Source: Lachnospiraceae bacterium | GTDB taxonomy: Bacteria > Bacillota > Clostridia > Lachnospirales > Lachnospiraceae | Direction of reading: 5' to 3' | DNA: 64,000 nucleotides | NCBI GenBank assembly: GCA_017482485.1 | Contig: JAFUMV010000053.1 | Location: forward strand, 1 to 64,000 | In this document: piece after piece, positions 1-8,483 of the stretch | Layout of the letters: every line of letters begins with the position of its first letter | How positions within the stretch are numbered: position 1 is the stretch's first letter | Position numbers and translations under genes: made by a program | The notes under the pieces: model-generated | Told to the model about the DNA's origin: nothing | What the model saw: only the letters and a program-made list of their open reading frames with translations | Database searches by the model: none

Positions 1-41
1 AGGGACTGGTCCCTTGCAGGTTCTTAGGGCAGCGCCCTAAG
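1..41. repeat. two adjacent short palindromes at the window edge
   Basis: AGGGAC-TG-GTCCCT (1-14) is followed by CTTAGGGC-AGC-GCCCTAAG (23-41), a perfect 8-bp stem with a 3-nt loop. No U-tract follows either one, so they are not clear terminators. They may belong to a gene or an intergenic repeat to the left of the window. Confidence 0.5.
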
Positions 42-90
42 CCCTCGGAGAGCTTATCGGTGTCAATATCTGCAATTTTCAAGGTTCGAA

Positions 91-118
91 TGAGCCTTTT
101 TCTTTTGGCTCAGTTTTT
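91..118 (+). terminator. rho-independent terminator of a gene left of the window
   Basis: TGAGCC (91-96) pairs with GGCTCA (107-112), followed by GTTTTTC. The polarity fits a plus-strand transcript entering from the left. Nothing else could be recognised between 119 and 243; that stretch is AT-rich and non-coding. Confidence 0.5.
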
Positions 119-243
119 CATAACTTACTTGACACTACCTTCTTTATTCTCTGTAATATAGCATGCAAATGTGTGATTTTTGTGTGGATATTCGATTGAG
201 AATTCCGTTTTTTATGGCCGGATAACATTGAATTTCGCATTAT

Positions 244-282
244 AAAAAAATCTCGCCACTGCATAAATGGCGAGATTTTTTG
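244..282 (-). terminator. terminator of the opp operon
   Basis: An A/T-flanked stem, AAATCTCGCCA paired with TGGCGAGATTT (loop 259-267), lies about 60 nt beyond the last gene of the minus-strand opp operon. It has runs of A and T on both sides, so it could act in both directions. Confidence 0.75.
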
Positions 283-339
283 TACTGTTTTCGTTCCGGC
301 TGGCAGCGCCGGGTTATTTCTTATGATTAAACTCTTTGA

Positions 340-564
340 TCAGCGAACTAAAAACAAATAGCCTGCAACAGCCATCAAAAGAAGTACAATGAGAGCGATG
401 GGAAGAAGAACGCCAATAGCAGAAACCGTCATGGCAAGATAATCCTTCCAGTCCAGGCGTTCCTTTTCAGCTTCGATTTCTTCTTCCGTCAGCTGACCGT
501 CTTTTTCCTCTTTCTCATCGTGGAGCTTTTGAAAGCTGTCGTCCACTCGTTTTTGAAACATCAT
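340..564 (-). CDS. small single-pass membrane protein at the end of the opp operon
   Basis: A protein of 74 residues, not recognised as a named family. The first ~45 residues are strongly charged (Lys/Glu/Asp, probably cytoplasmic helix). One hydrophobic segment at about 48-72 (ends ...VAGYLFLVR) is a transmembrane helix. The frame is open further upstream, but the ATG at 564 was chosen because GAGGAA lies about 10 nt before it and the gene then starts 3 nt after the oppF stop. It is the last gene before the operon terminator and is probably co-transcribed with the importer. A role as an accessory subunit is inference from position only. Confidence 0.7.
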   Translation of the reverse strand: MMFQKRVDDSFQKLHDEKEEKDGQLTEEEIEAEKERLDWKDYLAMTVSAIGVLLPIALIVLLLMAVAGYLFLVR

Positions 565-566
565 AA

Positions 567-2099
567 TTATTTTTCCTCTTCCATCAGCGGATGGTGGCAT
601 GCTACGAAGTGGTTGGGTTCCAGCTCTACCCAGTCAGGCACTGCATGACGGCAAACTTCGGTGCAATAGCAGCAGCGGGTATGGAACTTACAGCCCTTGG
701 GCGGATTCACGGGGCTTGGAATATCGCCTTCGAGAATCTGCAGTTCTTTGTCCTGATCGGGATCAGTGGTAGGAATCGCTGTGATCAGAGCCTGGGTATA
801 AGGGTGGAGCGGCTTCTTGAAGATATCTTCTGAATGAGCCAGTTCAACCATGTTGCCCAGATACATAACACCGATACGGTCACTGATATATTTCACCACG
901 CTCAGGTCGTGTGTGATGAACATATAGGTCAGGTTTCTTTCTTCTCTCAGATCGTACAACAGGTTGATGATCTGAGACTGGATGGAAACGTCCAGAGCGG
1001 ATACCGCTTCGTCACATACTACAAACCTGGGTTCTACTGCAAGGCTTCTCGCGATGCCGATACGCTGTCTCTGACCGCCGGAAAACTGGTGGGGATAGCG
1101 GTGCAGGAAGTAAGGCGCGAGTCCGCAGCTTTCCATTACGGAAAGCACTTTATCCTGCGTACGGGAGTCATTCTTCGCCAGCAGATGATGTGTTTTCATC
1201 CCCTCGGAAATGATCTGTCCGACAGACATACGGGGATTTAAGGAAGAATAAGGATCCTGGAAAATCAGCTGCAGGTCACTGCGCAGCAGACGCATTTCGT
1301 CATATTTCAGTCTTGCCAGATCCACTCCTTCATCATAGTATGCTTCATATTTATCGAAATCCGCATGGCCGCGGTTTTTCTTACGCAGCTCTTCCACCGC
1401 GTTTTGCTTTTCTTCTACCGCTGCTTCCATCTTTGCAAGCTCATTCTTTTTATTTTCGATCTTACCTGCAATATTCTGAAGCTTAGCAGCGCTTGCTCCT
1501 TTTAACTGTTTGTCCACACGATTTTGCATGTCATCGTGATCCAGCTTAAGGATTGCCAGTTCATCTCTGCACTTTTTACGCTGTTTTGCACTTTCATAAA
1601 GTGCCAGAAAAGCAGCTTTCACTTCTGAAAGATTGTCCGAAACAATCAGACCGCCTACCAGATTTGCCACGTCCAGAAGTGCATCATGCGCTTCTTTTCT
1701 GCAGGCATCCAGCGCATTTTTGTGATGCATCTTTTCTTCTTCGGAAAGGCCGTTATAATGAGCCTCTTCTTTTTCCAGCCTGGCAGCCGTTTCCTGCATA
1801 TGCTTTTTCTTGGCGTCCAGATGCTTTATTGTATCAAAAGCATATTCAGGTGCCATATCCAGCAGGTTCTTGCCGTAATACATGGTACGGCCGTCTGTCT
1901 GCTTATACAGCTGCAGAAGGCTTCTGCCCAGCGTGGATTTACCACAGCCTGACTCACCTACCAGACCAAATACTTCTCCTTCATAGATATCCAGGCTGAT
2001 TCCGTCATTTGCCTTTACAAACAGGCCCTTCTTTTTCAGCGGAAAATACTGTTTCAAGTTGCTGATCCGAAGGAGCACTTTCGCATTATCATAATTCAT
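567..2099 (-). CDS. oppF: oligopeptide ABC transporter ATPase OppF with coiled-coil insertion
   Basis: ATP-hydrolysing subunit of the peptide importer, at the inner face of the membrane. Visible motifs: Walker A GESGCGKST (residues 48-56), Q-loop IFQDPYSSLNP (~279-289), signature FSGGQRQR, Walker B FVVCDEAVSALD, and the C-terminal oligopeptide domain with HPYTQAL and a Cys-containing GCKFHTRC segment. The protein is 510 residues, against about 310-330 for the family. The excess is a Lys/Glu-rich, heptad-like insertion at about residues 84-268, between Walker A and the Q-loop. The start has GGAGG 7 nt upstream and overlaps the oppD end by 11 nt, suggesting translational coupling. Confidence 0.93.
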   Translation of the reverse strand: MNYDNAKVLLRISNLKQYFPLKKKGLFVKANDGISLDIYEGEVFGLVGESGCGKSTLGRSLLQLYKQTDGRTMYYGKNLLDMAPEYAFDTIKHLDAKKKHMQETAARLEKEEAHYNGLSEEEKMHHKNALDACRKEAHDALLDVANLVGGLIVSDNLSEVKAAFLALYESAKQRKKCRDELAILKLDHDDMQNRVDKQLKGASAAKLQNIAGKIENKKNELAKMEAAVEEKQNAVEELRKKNRGHADFDKYEAYYDEGVDLARLKYDEMRLLRSDLQLIFQDPYSSLNPRMSVGQIISEGMKTHHLLAKNDSRTQDKVLSVMESCGLAPYFLHRYPHQFSGGQRQRIGIARSLAVEPRFVVCDEAVSALDVSIQSQIINLLYDLREERNLTYMFITHDLSVVKYISDRIGVMYLGNMVELAHSEDIFKKPLHPYTQALITAIPTTDPDQDKELQILEGDIPSPVNPPKGCKFHTRCCYCTEVCRHAVPDWVELEPNHFVACHHPLMEEEK

Positions 2100-3084
2100 G
2101 GCGTCCCTCCTTTTCCGGATAGAAGCAGCGAATCTGCTGATTCTCTCCTACCTGTACCAGCTGAGGTTCTTCTGCTCTGCATTTATCAGTTGCATATTTG
2201 CATCTGGGTGCAAACTTGCATCCTTTCGGAAGATCCAGAGGATGCGGTACCGCACCGGGAATCGCGTCCAGTCTTTCCTTGCTGTCCGTGTCGAGACGGG
2301 GAATGGAGCGAAGGAGTCCTTCTGTATAAGGATGCATATATTTCGACATCTTATTATCGAAAATATATCTTGCAGGAGCCAGCTCCACTACCTGACCGCA
2401 ATACATAACAGCCACGTCATCCGCCATCTGGTTGATAACACCCAGGTCATGCGTGATGAACAGAATCGCTGTATTTCTGTCTTTTTTCAGATCGTTCATC
2501 AGACGCAGAATCTGTGCCTGAATGGTAACATCCAGCGCGGTGGTAGGCTCATCCGCAATCAGAAGCTTGGGCTGACAGGCCAGCGCCATAGCGATCATGA
2601 CACGCTGACGCATACCGCCTGAAAGCTGATGGGGATACTGCTTTGCCACCACTTCGGGATTGGGAATCTTGACCGCTTCCAGCATTTTCACCGCTTCTTT
2701 TGCTGCTTCATTTTTGCTCATGCCCTGATGGATGATAAAAGGCTCACTGACCTGACGCTCAATCGTAAATACCGGATTTAAGCTGGTCATCGGTTCCTGG
2801 AAAATAACGGAAATCGCGTTGCCGCGCATTTTGTACATATCATTTTTTGAAATCTTACTCACATCCTGGCCATCAAAGGTGATTGTGCCGCTTTCAATAT
2901 AGCCATTGGCATCAATCAGACGCAGGATGCTCATTGCGGATACACTTTTGCCGGAACCGGATTCACCAACGATACCCAGTGTTTTACCGGCTTCTACGCT
3001 GTAGGAAGCGCCGTTTACCGCTTTTACGATACCTCTCTTCGTCTTAAAGAAGGTATGCAGGTTATTTATTTCCAATAATGCCAT
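2089..3084 (-). CDS. oppD: oligopeptide ABC transporter ATPase OppD
   Basis: Second nucleotide-binding subunit, forming the ATPase pair with OppF. Motifs: Walker A GESGSGKS, Q-loop FQEPMTSLNP, signature LSGGMRQR, Walker B LLIADEPTTALD, H-loop FITHDLGV, and the family C-terminus with MHPYTEGLL and GCKFAPRCKYA. The four Cys-containing elements near the C-terminus fit the iron-sulfur-like site known in OppD/DppD relatives. At 331 residues it has normal length, unlike OppF and OppC here. The start is preceded by an almost perfect AAGGAGGT. Confidence 0.95.
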   Translation of the reverse strand: MALLEINNLHTFFKTKRGIVKAVNGASYSVEAGKTLGIVGESGSGKSVSAMSILRLIDANGYIESGTITFDGQDVSKISKNDMYKMRGNAISVIFQEPMTSLNPVFTIERQVSEPFIIHQGMSKNEAAKEAVKMLEAVKIPNPEVVAKQYPHQLSGGMRQRVMIAMALACQPKLLIADEPTTALDVTIQAQILRLMNDLKKDRNTAILFITHDLGVINQMADDVAVMYCGQVVELAPARYIFDNKMSKYMHPYTEGLLRSIPRLDTDSKERLDAIPGAVPHPLDLPKGCKFAPRCKYATDKCRAEEPQLVQVGENQQIRCFYPEKEGRHEL

Positions 3085-3096
3085 AATACTACCTCC

Positions 3097-4950
3097 TTAT
3101 CTTTCTGCAGACTTAGGATCAATCGCATCACGCAGACCGTCACCGATCAGATTAATACAAATGGTACAGAATCCGCAGATCGCTGCCGGGAAAACCCATC
3201 TCCACCAGTACTGCTGAATGATGATGCTGTTATTCGCACCGGTCAGCATATTGCCCCAGGTAGGTGTGGGCAGCGGAATACCGAATCCCAGATAGGACAG
3301 TGTGGATTCCGTCAACATACAGGTAGCAAAATCCAGTGTCATGCTTACCAGCAAAATGGAGATGACATTGGGCAGAATGTGTTTGAATACGATTACGCCT
3401 TCCTTTACACCCATCGCTTTTGCAGCCGTAACAAATTCTTTTTCTCTCTCTGCCAGAATCTGTGCTCTTACCAGACGACAGATGCTCGGCCAGGACAATA
3501 CGCCCAGGACCACCATGATAATATACATCCTCTGTGTGGTGTCCACACGGGATCCCAGTACCGCAGACAGAATCATCGCAAAGGGAATAAACGGCAGACC
3601 GCCCACAACTTCCGCAATACGCATGACAACCATATCGATTGCACCGCCGAAGTAACCGGCCAGACCACCCAGTACAATACCGATCACAGTGGAAATCAGC
3701 ACTGCAAGCGCGCCGACCGTCATGGTTACCAGACCGCCGTGTACAATACGGGTCAGAATATCACGGCCCAGATCATCGGTACCGCACAGATATCCTCTTA
3801 AGCCCCAGGTCTTAATATCTCCTGTGGAAGTGATTGCATAGTTCTGGAAAAATCCTGCATATACGTTTACAATATCACCGCCTGCGTTTACAGAAGCGGG
3901 AATTTCCGACTGACCATGGGTATTGTCACCCCATGCAAATACATCGCCGTTTTCACACAATACCGTATAATGATAACGGCCGCCGTAAATATCAATGGGC
4001 TTGGAGGAAAGTTCAGGAACGTCCTTCTCTCCCTTCGTTGTATTGCCCCAAACTACAACCTGACCGTCTTCTGTCACAGCCGCAGCATTCTGGCTGGTTG
4101 CCGCGATATCCACAACCTTCTTTCCTTCCAATGCTGCAGGAAGCTTTGCCAGAACAGAATCTTTGTCTTTATAACCGGCATAGGCAACTGTGCCGTCATC
4201 CAGCAGTACGACATAAGCAAAACCGGTCAGTGCCACTTTCTTAATGCGTCCCTGATAGGACTTGCGCACTTTGATGTCAGCCATATTGCCGTTTCCCCAC
4301 AGATAGAGGTTGCCATCTGCCGTTACCACTGCGGAAAACTGATTGCTCGCTTCCAGCTGAACAATATTCCAGGCATCTCCGCCCTTCATCATTGCCTGAC
4401 GCATTTCCGGAGAAAACATATCCTGCTGCAGACGGGTGTTGCCCCACACATACAGTTCCCCCTGGTCATCCAGTGCGACCGCATGGTCATAGCCTGCTGC
4501 AATATCCACGATGTGAGCATTCTGCACTTCTTCGGGAATATGCGCCATTTCACCGCCGGCAACATTGGTGTACCCCCAGCTGTAAACCTCGCCGTCATTG
4601 TCAACGCCAATGGCAAAGGTAGTACCGGGAGAAATCTTTTTCACGTTGCCTTTGAGCTCACTGGGTACCTTCATCATGTTCATAGTAGGCGGAATGTTGC
4701 TCAAAGTGGAATCCTGATACCCCAGATCCATTTCGAGATAGTTGGGTGCAATCAGCACCAGTAAAAATACAGCCAAAAAGCCGATCAGGCCAAACATGGA
4801 AAGCTTTTTCCCTGTAAAATTCTTAATAATTGTTCTGATGGGACTCTGAAGCTGTTCTTCTTCCAGCGCACTCATTTCTTGTCTGGGACCAAACCAGCGT
4901 TTGAACCATCTTGTCAGGAAGAAGCCTTTTTTCTTATTTTCATTACTCAT
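3097..4950 (-). CDS. oppC: OppC permease with seven RCC1-like repeats in extracellular loop 1
   Basis: Membrane permease of the peptide importer, 617 residues against about 300-350 for OppC. Residues 1-50 are a basic cytoplasmic tail, and 51-69 form TM1. Residues ~103-385 hold seven repeats of ~40-49 residues, each with a G-x-V/L-x-x-W-G strand: GEVYSWG 120, GELYVWG 164, GNLYLWG 213, a degenerate GTVAYAG 253, GQVVVWG 296, GDVFAWG 335, GDIKTWG 377. This is the RCC1/BLIP-II beta-propeller pattern. The canonical CGTDDLGRDILTR then resumes at ~389, followed by five TM helices and the EAA loop (AAKAMGVKEGVIVFKHILPN). By topology the propeller faces outside. The frame is continuous and the start has GGAGGAG, so the fusion is genuine. 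The propeller's function is unknown. Confidence 0.95.
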   Translation of the reverse strand: MSNENKKKGFFLTRWFKRWFGPRQEMSALEEEQLQSPIRTIIKNFTGKKLSMFGLIGFLAVFLLVLIAPNYLEMDLGYQDSTLSNIPPTMNMMKVPSELKGNVKKISPGTTFAIGVDNDGEVYSWGYTNVAGGEMAHIPEEVQNAHIVDIAAGYDHAVALDDQGELYVWGNTRLQQDMFSPEMRQAMMKGGDAWNIVQLEASNQFSAVVTADGNLYLWGNGNMADIKVRKSYQGRIKKVALTGFAYVVLLDDGTVAYAGYKDKDSVLAKLPAALEGKKVVDIAATSQNAAAVTEDGQVVVWGNTTKGEKDVPELSSKPIDIYGGRYHYTVLCENGDVFAWGDNTHGQSEIPASVNAGGDIVNVYAGFFQNYAITSTGDIKTWGLRGYLCGTDDLGRDILTRIVHGGLVTMTVGALAVLISTVIGIVLGGLAGYFGGAIDMVVMRIAEVVGGLPFIPFAMILSAVLGSRVDTTQRMYIIMVVLGVLSWPSICRLVRAQILAEREKEFVTAAKAMGVKEGVIVFKHILPNVISILLVSMTLDFATCMLTESTLSYLGFGIPLPTPTWGNMLTGANNSIIIQQYWWRWVFPAAICGFCTICINLIGDGLRDAIDPKSAER

Positions 4951-4964
4951 ACTTCGACTCCTCC

Positions 4965-5984
4965 TTATTTATCTACTCTGACTCTGGGATCAACCAGGCC
5001 GTAACTTAAATCCATAATCAACATACCGATCAGGGATACTACCGTATAGAACATCTGGATGGCAAGCACCAGCTCAAAGTCGAAGTTGTTCAGACCCTGC
5101 CAGTACAGCTTACCCATACCGTTTAAGGAGAAGGTGTTCTCAATAACAACAGATCCGCTGAAGATGGAAAGGAACCATCCGATAATGCTGGTGATAACAG
5201 GAAGCAGCGCATTTCTCCATGCATGAGAGTAAATGACAATACGCTCTTTCACGCCCTTTGCTCTTGCAGTTCTGATATAATCCATGCCAAGAGAATCAAT
5301 CATGGCCGCACGCACATATCGGGTCATACCGCCCAGAGAGCCAAACGTCATGACAATAACAGGCAGAGCGATATGATACAGCTTATCGGTAAACTCCTGC
5401 CAGCCGTTCTCATAAACCATACCCGCAGTCTTGGTACCCATAATCGGGAAAATCTGCCAGACCACGCAGAAGAAGAAAATGAAAATCAGCGCAATAATAT
5501 AGGTAGGAATACTATATCCCAGAATCGTCACCACCTGCACCGCACTGTCAAATTTACTCTTTTTGTGCACCGCGCAGTAAATGCCCAGAGGTATGGTAAT
5601 GGCCAGTGCCAGTATGGTGGAAAAGATATTGATGAATATCGTATTCTTCATCGGTTCCACAATTACCTGAACCACATCTTTTTTAAAGAAAGAAGAATAA
5701 CCGAACTCACCCTGCAAAAGGCCGCTATAGGTTCCGTCCACATCCTTCACAATTCCCATCCAGCGTGCATACCGCACAAGAAGCGGTGCATCCAGTCCCA
5801 TCTGTGAACGCAGTTCCTGATACATCTGCTCATACTCTGCCGGCTTTAAGGTTGACTTCATAGGTTCGAGCTGCGCTCTTGCCGGATCTGTAGGAATCAG
5901 ATTATACAGCGAGTACATCAACAGGGAAACAACACCGAAAACAATGACCATATACCCCAGTCGCTTTAAGATATATTTTCCCAT
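4965..5984 (-). CDS. oppB: oligopeptide ABC transporter permease OppB
   Basis: Partner permease of OppC, 339 residues. TM1 is at ~9-28 (MVIVFGVVSLLMYSLYNLIP), followed by the family GLDAPLLVRYARW segment, six predicted helices in all, and the EAA coupling loop RTARAKGVKERIVIYSHAWRN that docks on the ATPases. The C-terminus LSYGLVDPRVRVDK is the usual OppB/DppB ending. It shows no insertion. It follows oppA after ~200 nt that hold two strong hairpins. Confidence 0.94.
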   Translation of the reverse strand: MGKYILKRLGYMVIVFGVVSLLMYSLYNLIPTDPARAQLEPMKSTLKPAEYEQMYQELRSQMGLDAPLLVRYARWMGIVKDVDGTYSGLLQGEFGYSSFFKKDVVQVIVEPMKNTIFINIFSTILALAITIPLGIYCAVHKKSKFDSAVQVVTILGYSIPTYIIALIFIFFFCVVWQIFPIMGTKTAGMVYENGWQEFTDKLYHIALPVIVMTFGSLGGMTRYVRAAMIDSLGMDYIRTARAKGVKERIVIYSHAWRNALLPVITSIIGWFLSIFSGSVVIENTFSLNGMGKLYWQGLNNFDFELVLAIQMFYTVVSLIGMLIMDLSYGLVDPRVRVDK

Positions 5985-6019
5985 CTTCTCATTCCTTTCT
6001 GTAAAATATTTTTTGATAG

Positions 6020-6142
6020 GATTCTATGACAAATATTAAGGAAATGCATACCAGAACTCCATTTCAGGCAAAATTCTCATTTCCCTGATATTTGTCATAG
6101 AGTCTGATAAATACGGGGACGAACCACAAGGCCCGCCCCCGT
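6020..6142 (-). terminator. two hairpins between oppA and oppB
   Basis: A ~24-bp imperfect stem (6020-6046 with 6079-6104, including CTATGACAAATAT with ATATTTGTCATAG) and a second stem ACGGGG/CCCCGT (6113-6118/6137-6142) lie just after the oppA stop. Such structures commonly stop part of the transcription or protect the oppA mRNA, giving an excess of binding protein over permease. Neither is followed by a clean U-tract. Confidence 0.5.
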
Positions 6143-6181
6143 TCTTCTTCATCTTTGAAGTTTCAGGAAACAGTGTTTCTC

Positions 6182-8179
6182 TTACTCTTCTACCCAAGCA
6201 TACAGAATTGCACTCTGGAAATCCCAGAAGGAATCCTGTGTATAGCCATGCAGCTTCTTAGGAATCAGGGAGATGTAGATGTTGGAGTACAGCGGAACTT
6301 CAGGAAGTTCTTCATTCCACTGCTTGATGTACTCTTTCCAGATCTCCATGTATCCTTCTGTATCACCGGATTCTACGCCGTAAACCATATCCATGGACAG
6401 ATTATCCAGTTCTTCGCTGAACAGGTAGTTAACATTGTAACCCTGAGCAACCAGTTCGGGATCGGAAGTCCAGTTGTAAGCATAGTCATAAGCGGGAACG
6501 AAGCCTGTTGCCAGGTTGTACATACCATAGGTAGGAACGCCATACTGTTCGCCCTGACTTGCATCACGATACATATAGTTGAGCAGTTCGGAGAAGGTCA
6601 TCTCACTCTTGATGATTTCCATACCAACGCTCTTTACTTCTTCGCTCTCAGCCAGCATTACGGATAACAGGTCAGATACAGGGTTGCCTTCAGAAGAAGC
6701 CCAGTTAATGCTTAAGGGCATCAGAATTCTGCCGTCAGCAAGAGTAACATTGCCTTCGTATGTGCCGGCTTCTTCTTCGGTTACTTCTTTGTAACGCAGA
6801 CCTTCGCCAGCCCATTCGTTGCCTTCAGCATCCAGAGTCCAGCCGTCAGCTTCCAGAGCTTCCACTGCTGAATCTACGCTGTAAGCATAGGTATTTAAGT
6901 TGTCAGCAAGCCATTCTTCAGCTTCTTTGTACTGCCACAGACCTGTTCCATAAGGGCCGTCTACTGTGGAACCCCAGCCCTGACAGAACTGATTTGCGAA
7001 TTCGTTTCTGTCAAGCAGGTAAGCTACTGCGTGACGAACGCTTTCAAACTGTGTGGGACCGAAGTCGCACTGGAACTGCAGCTTACCGTAACCGGCACGG
7101 TCAAACTGTACATAATCAAAATCACCGGTATCAACCAGGTCAAGTGCTGCATTGATTTCGGAACCGTCAGCGATGGTATCATAGAATTCCATAGCGCCGG
7201 TCTTCATAGCATCGTTCCAGGTTTCTGTTTCAGCTTTAACAATGATCAGCTTTTCAATGTAAGGCTTCTGGCCTTCAAAGTTACCTGCATAGTTGGGGTT
7301 TCTAACCAGAGTAGCCTGCAGAGAGGACTTATCGAACTCTTCCAGGTTGTAAGGGCCTGCTGTTACGCGGTCGCTGGTTGCCCAAAGAGCAGCTTCTACA
7401 TTAGCCTTCACTTCGTCAGTGTTGATATCGCCAACGAAATAGCAGCCTTCGCCGTCATCTGCAACATCGATGCCTTCACCGAACCAGTAGTTTAAGTTCA
7501 TGGGAGTTGCTGCTGCATAGGTGATATCATAGTAATAAGGAATCTTGTCTGCCAGAATCTGAACAGAGAATGTATAATCATCAATCAGACGCAGACCGGA
7601 TACTGCTGCTGCAGTTCCATCCTTATATTCCTGACCGCCAACAACGCTGAGGTAGGAAGATGCATAAGTTGCACCCCAGTCCTGAGCGGTCTGTGTGCAT
7701 CCAAACAGAGTCTGAACAACATAGTCTTTTGCAGTGATTGCTTCGCCATTGTTGTAAACCAGACCTTCATTGATAGTGATGGTGAAAGTCTTGGTACCGT
7801 CTTCGTTTACAACGGAATCCATTTCCTTAACGATGGTAGGGTTGACAACATATTCACCACCCTGGTTGCTGACTACTGTGCCATAGTCATCCATCAGTTC
7901 ACGCACCAGTTTATCTGCTGCGTTGTTTGTCCACATTTCACGGCCCCAGTCACCGGATAATTCAGTGGAAGAACCATAAATGAGGGAACCACCTTCAACA
8001 GGTGTCTCAGCAACTTCTTCGGTTGCTGTCTCGGTAGCAACTTCTTCAGTTGCAGCTTCGGTAGAAGCAGCCTCTGTAGCAGGAGTTGTCTCCGGAGTTG
8101 TAGCTGCAGAATTTCCGCAGGCTGCAAGGCTCATAGCCATAGCTGCAGAAAGTACAAGAGCTAAAACTTTCTTTTTCAT
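6182..8179 (-). CDS. oppA: oligopeptide-binding lipoprotein OppA
   Basis: Extracytoplasmic solute-binding protein (SBP family 5), 665 residues. It has a signal peptide MKKKVLALVLSAAMAMSLAACG with lipobox LAAC (Cys ~21), then a Thr/Glu/Ala-rich linker to ~60 and the binding domain. Family features seen: TELSGDWGREMW near the start, YNNGEAITAKDYVVQ, ADGS-type hinge regions, and a late segment PEVPLYSNIYI. It delivers peptides to OppB/OppC. AAGGAGG lies just before the ATG. As first gene of the operon it has the only obvious promoter. Confidence 0.94.
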   Translation of the reverse strand: MKKKVLALVLSAAMAMSLAACGNSAATTPETTPATEAASTEAATEEVATETATEEVAETPVEGGSLIYGSSTELSGDWGREMWTNNAADKLVRELMDDYGTVVSNQGGEYVVNPTIVKEMDSVVNEDGTKTFTITINEGLVYNNGEAITAKDYVVQTLFGCTQTAQDWGATYASSYLSVVGGQEYKDGTAAAVSGLRLIDDYTFSVQILADKIPYYYDITYAAATPMNLNYWFGEGIDVADDGEGCYFVGDINTDEVKANVEAALWATSDRVTAGPYNLEEFDKSSLQATLVRNPNYAGNFEGQKPYIEKLIIVKAETETWNDAMKTGAMEFYDTIADGSEINAALDLVDTGDFDYVQFDRAGYGKLQFQCDFGPTQFESVRHAVAYLLDRNEFANQFCQGWGSTVDGPYGTGLWQYKEAEEWLADNLNTYAYSVDSAVEALEADGWTLDAEGNEWAGEGLRYKEVTEEEAGTYEGNVTLADGRILMPLSINWASSEGNPVSDLLSVMLAESEEVKSVGMEIIKSEMTFSELLNYMYRDASQGEQYGVPTYGMYNLATGFVPAYDYAYNWTSDPELVAQGYNVNYLFSEELDNLSMDMVYGVESGDTEGYMEIWKEYIKQWNEELPEVPLYSNIYISLIPKKLHGYTQDSFWDFQSAILYAWVEE

Positions 8180-8204
8180 AATATTTCCTCCTTATAAAAT
8201 TTTG

Positions 8205-8321
8205 CGTACATATGTACGTCTTTGTACTTTGAAGCGGTAAAGCGTTAATTTGATTGCACAAAAAAGTCACCAACTTCAATTAAACACATCGATATTATCA
8301 CAAAAGGTTTCCCTTCGTCAA
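8205..8321 (-). promoter_or_regulatory. opp operon promoter and leader palindrome
   Basis: -35 TTGACG (8316-8321) and -10 TAATAT (8292-8297) are separated by 18 nt, and the region upstream to ~8440 is very AT-rich. In the untranslated leader, CGTACATATGTACG (8205-8218) is a perfect 14-bp palindrome and could be an operator or mRNA hairpin. No regulator can be assigned. Confidence 0.6.
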
Positions 8322-8456
8322 TAAATATTTATCAGCCAAAATAACCCTATTTATTTACAACTTTCACCATTTATTTATACATTTTATCCAATTTTTGTAA
8401 TTTTTAAATATCGATTTCGGTCCAAAAAGAATGAGACACTAAAAAAGTGTACAAAA

Positions 8457-8479
8457 CATGGCCGCAAAACGCGGCCATG
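8457..8479 (-). terminator. terminator of pepF
   Basis: CATGGCCGC (8457-8465) and GCGGCCATG (8471-8479) form a perfect 9-bp stem with a 5-nt loop. On the minus strand it is followed by TTTTGTACACTTTTTT and starts 4 nt after the pepF stop codon. Confidence 0.85.
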
Positions 8480-8483
8480 CTTT

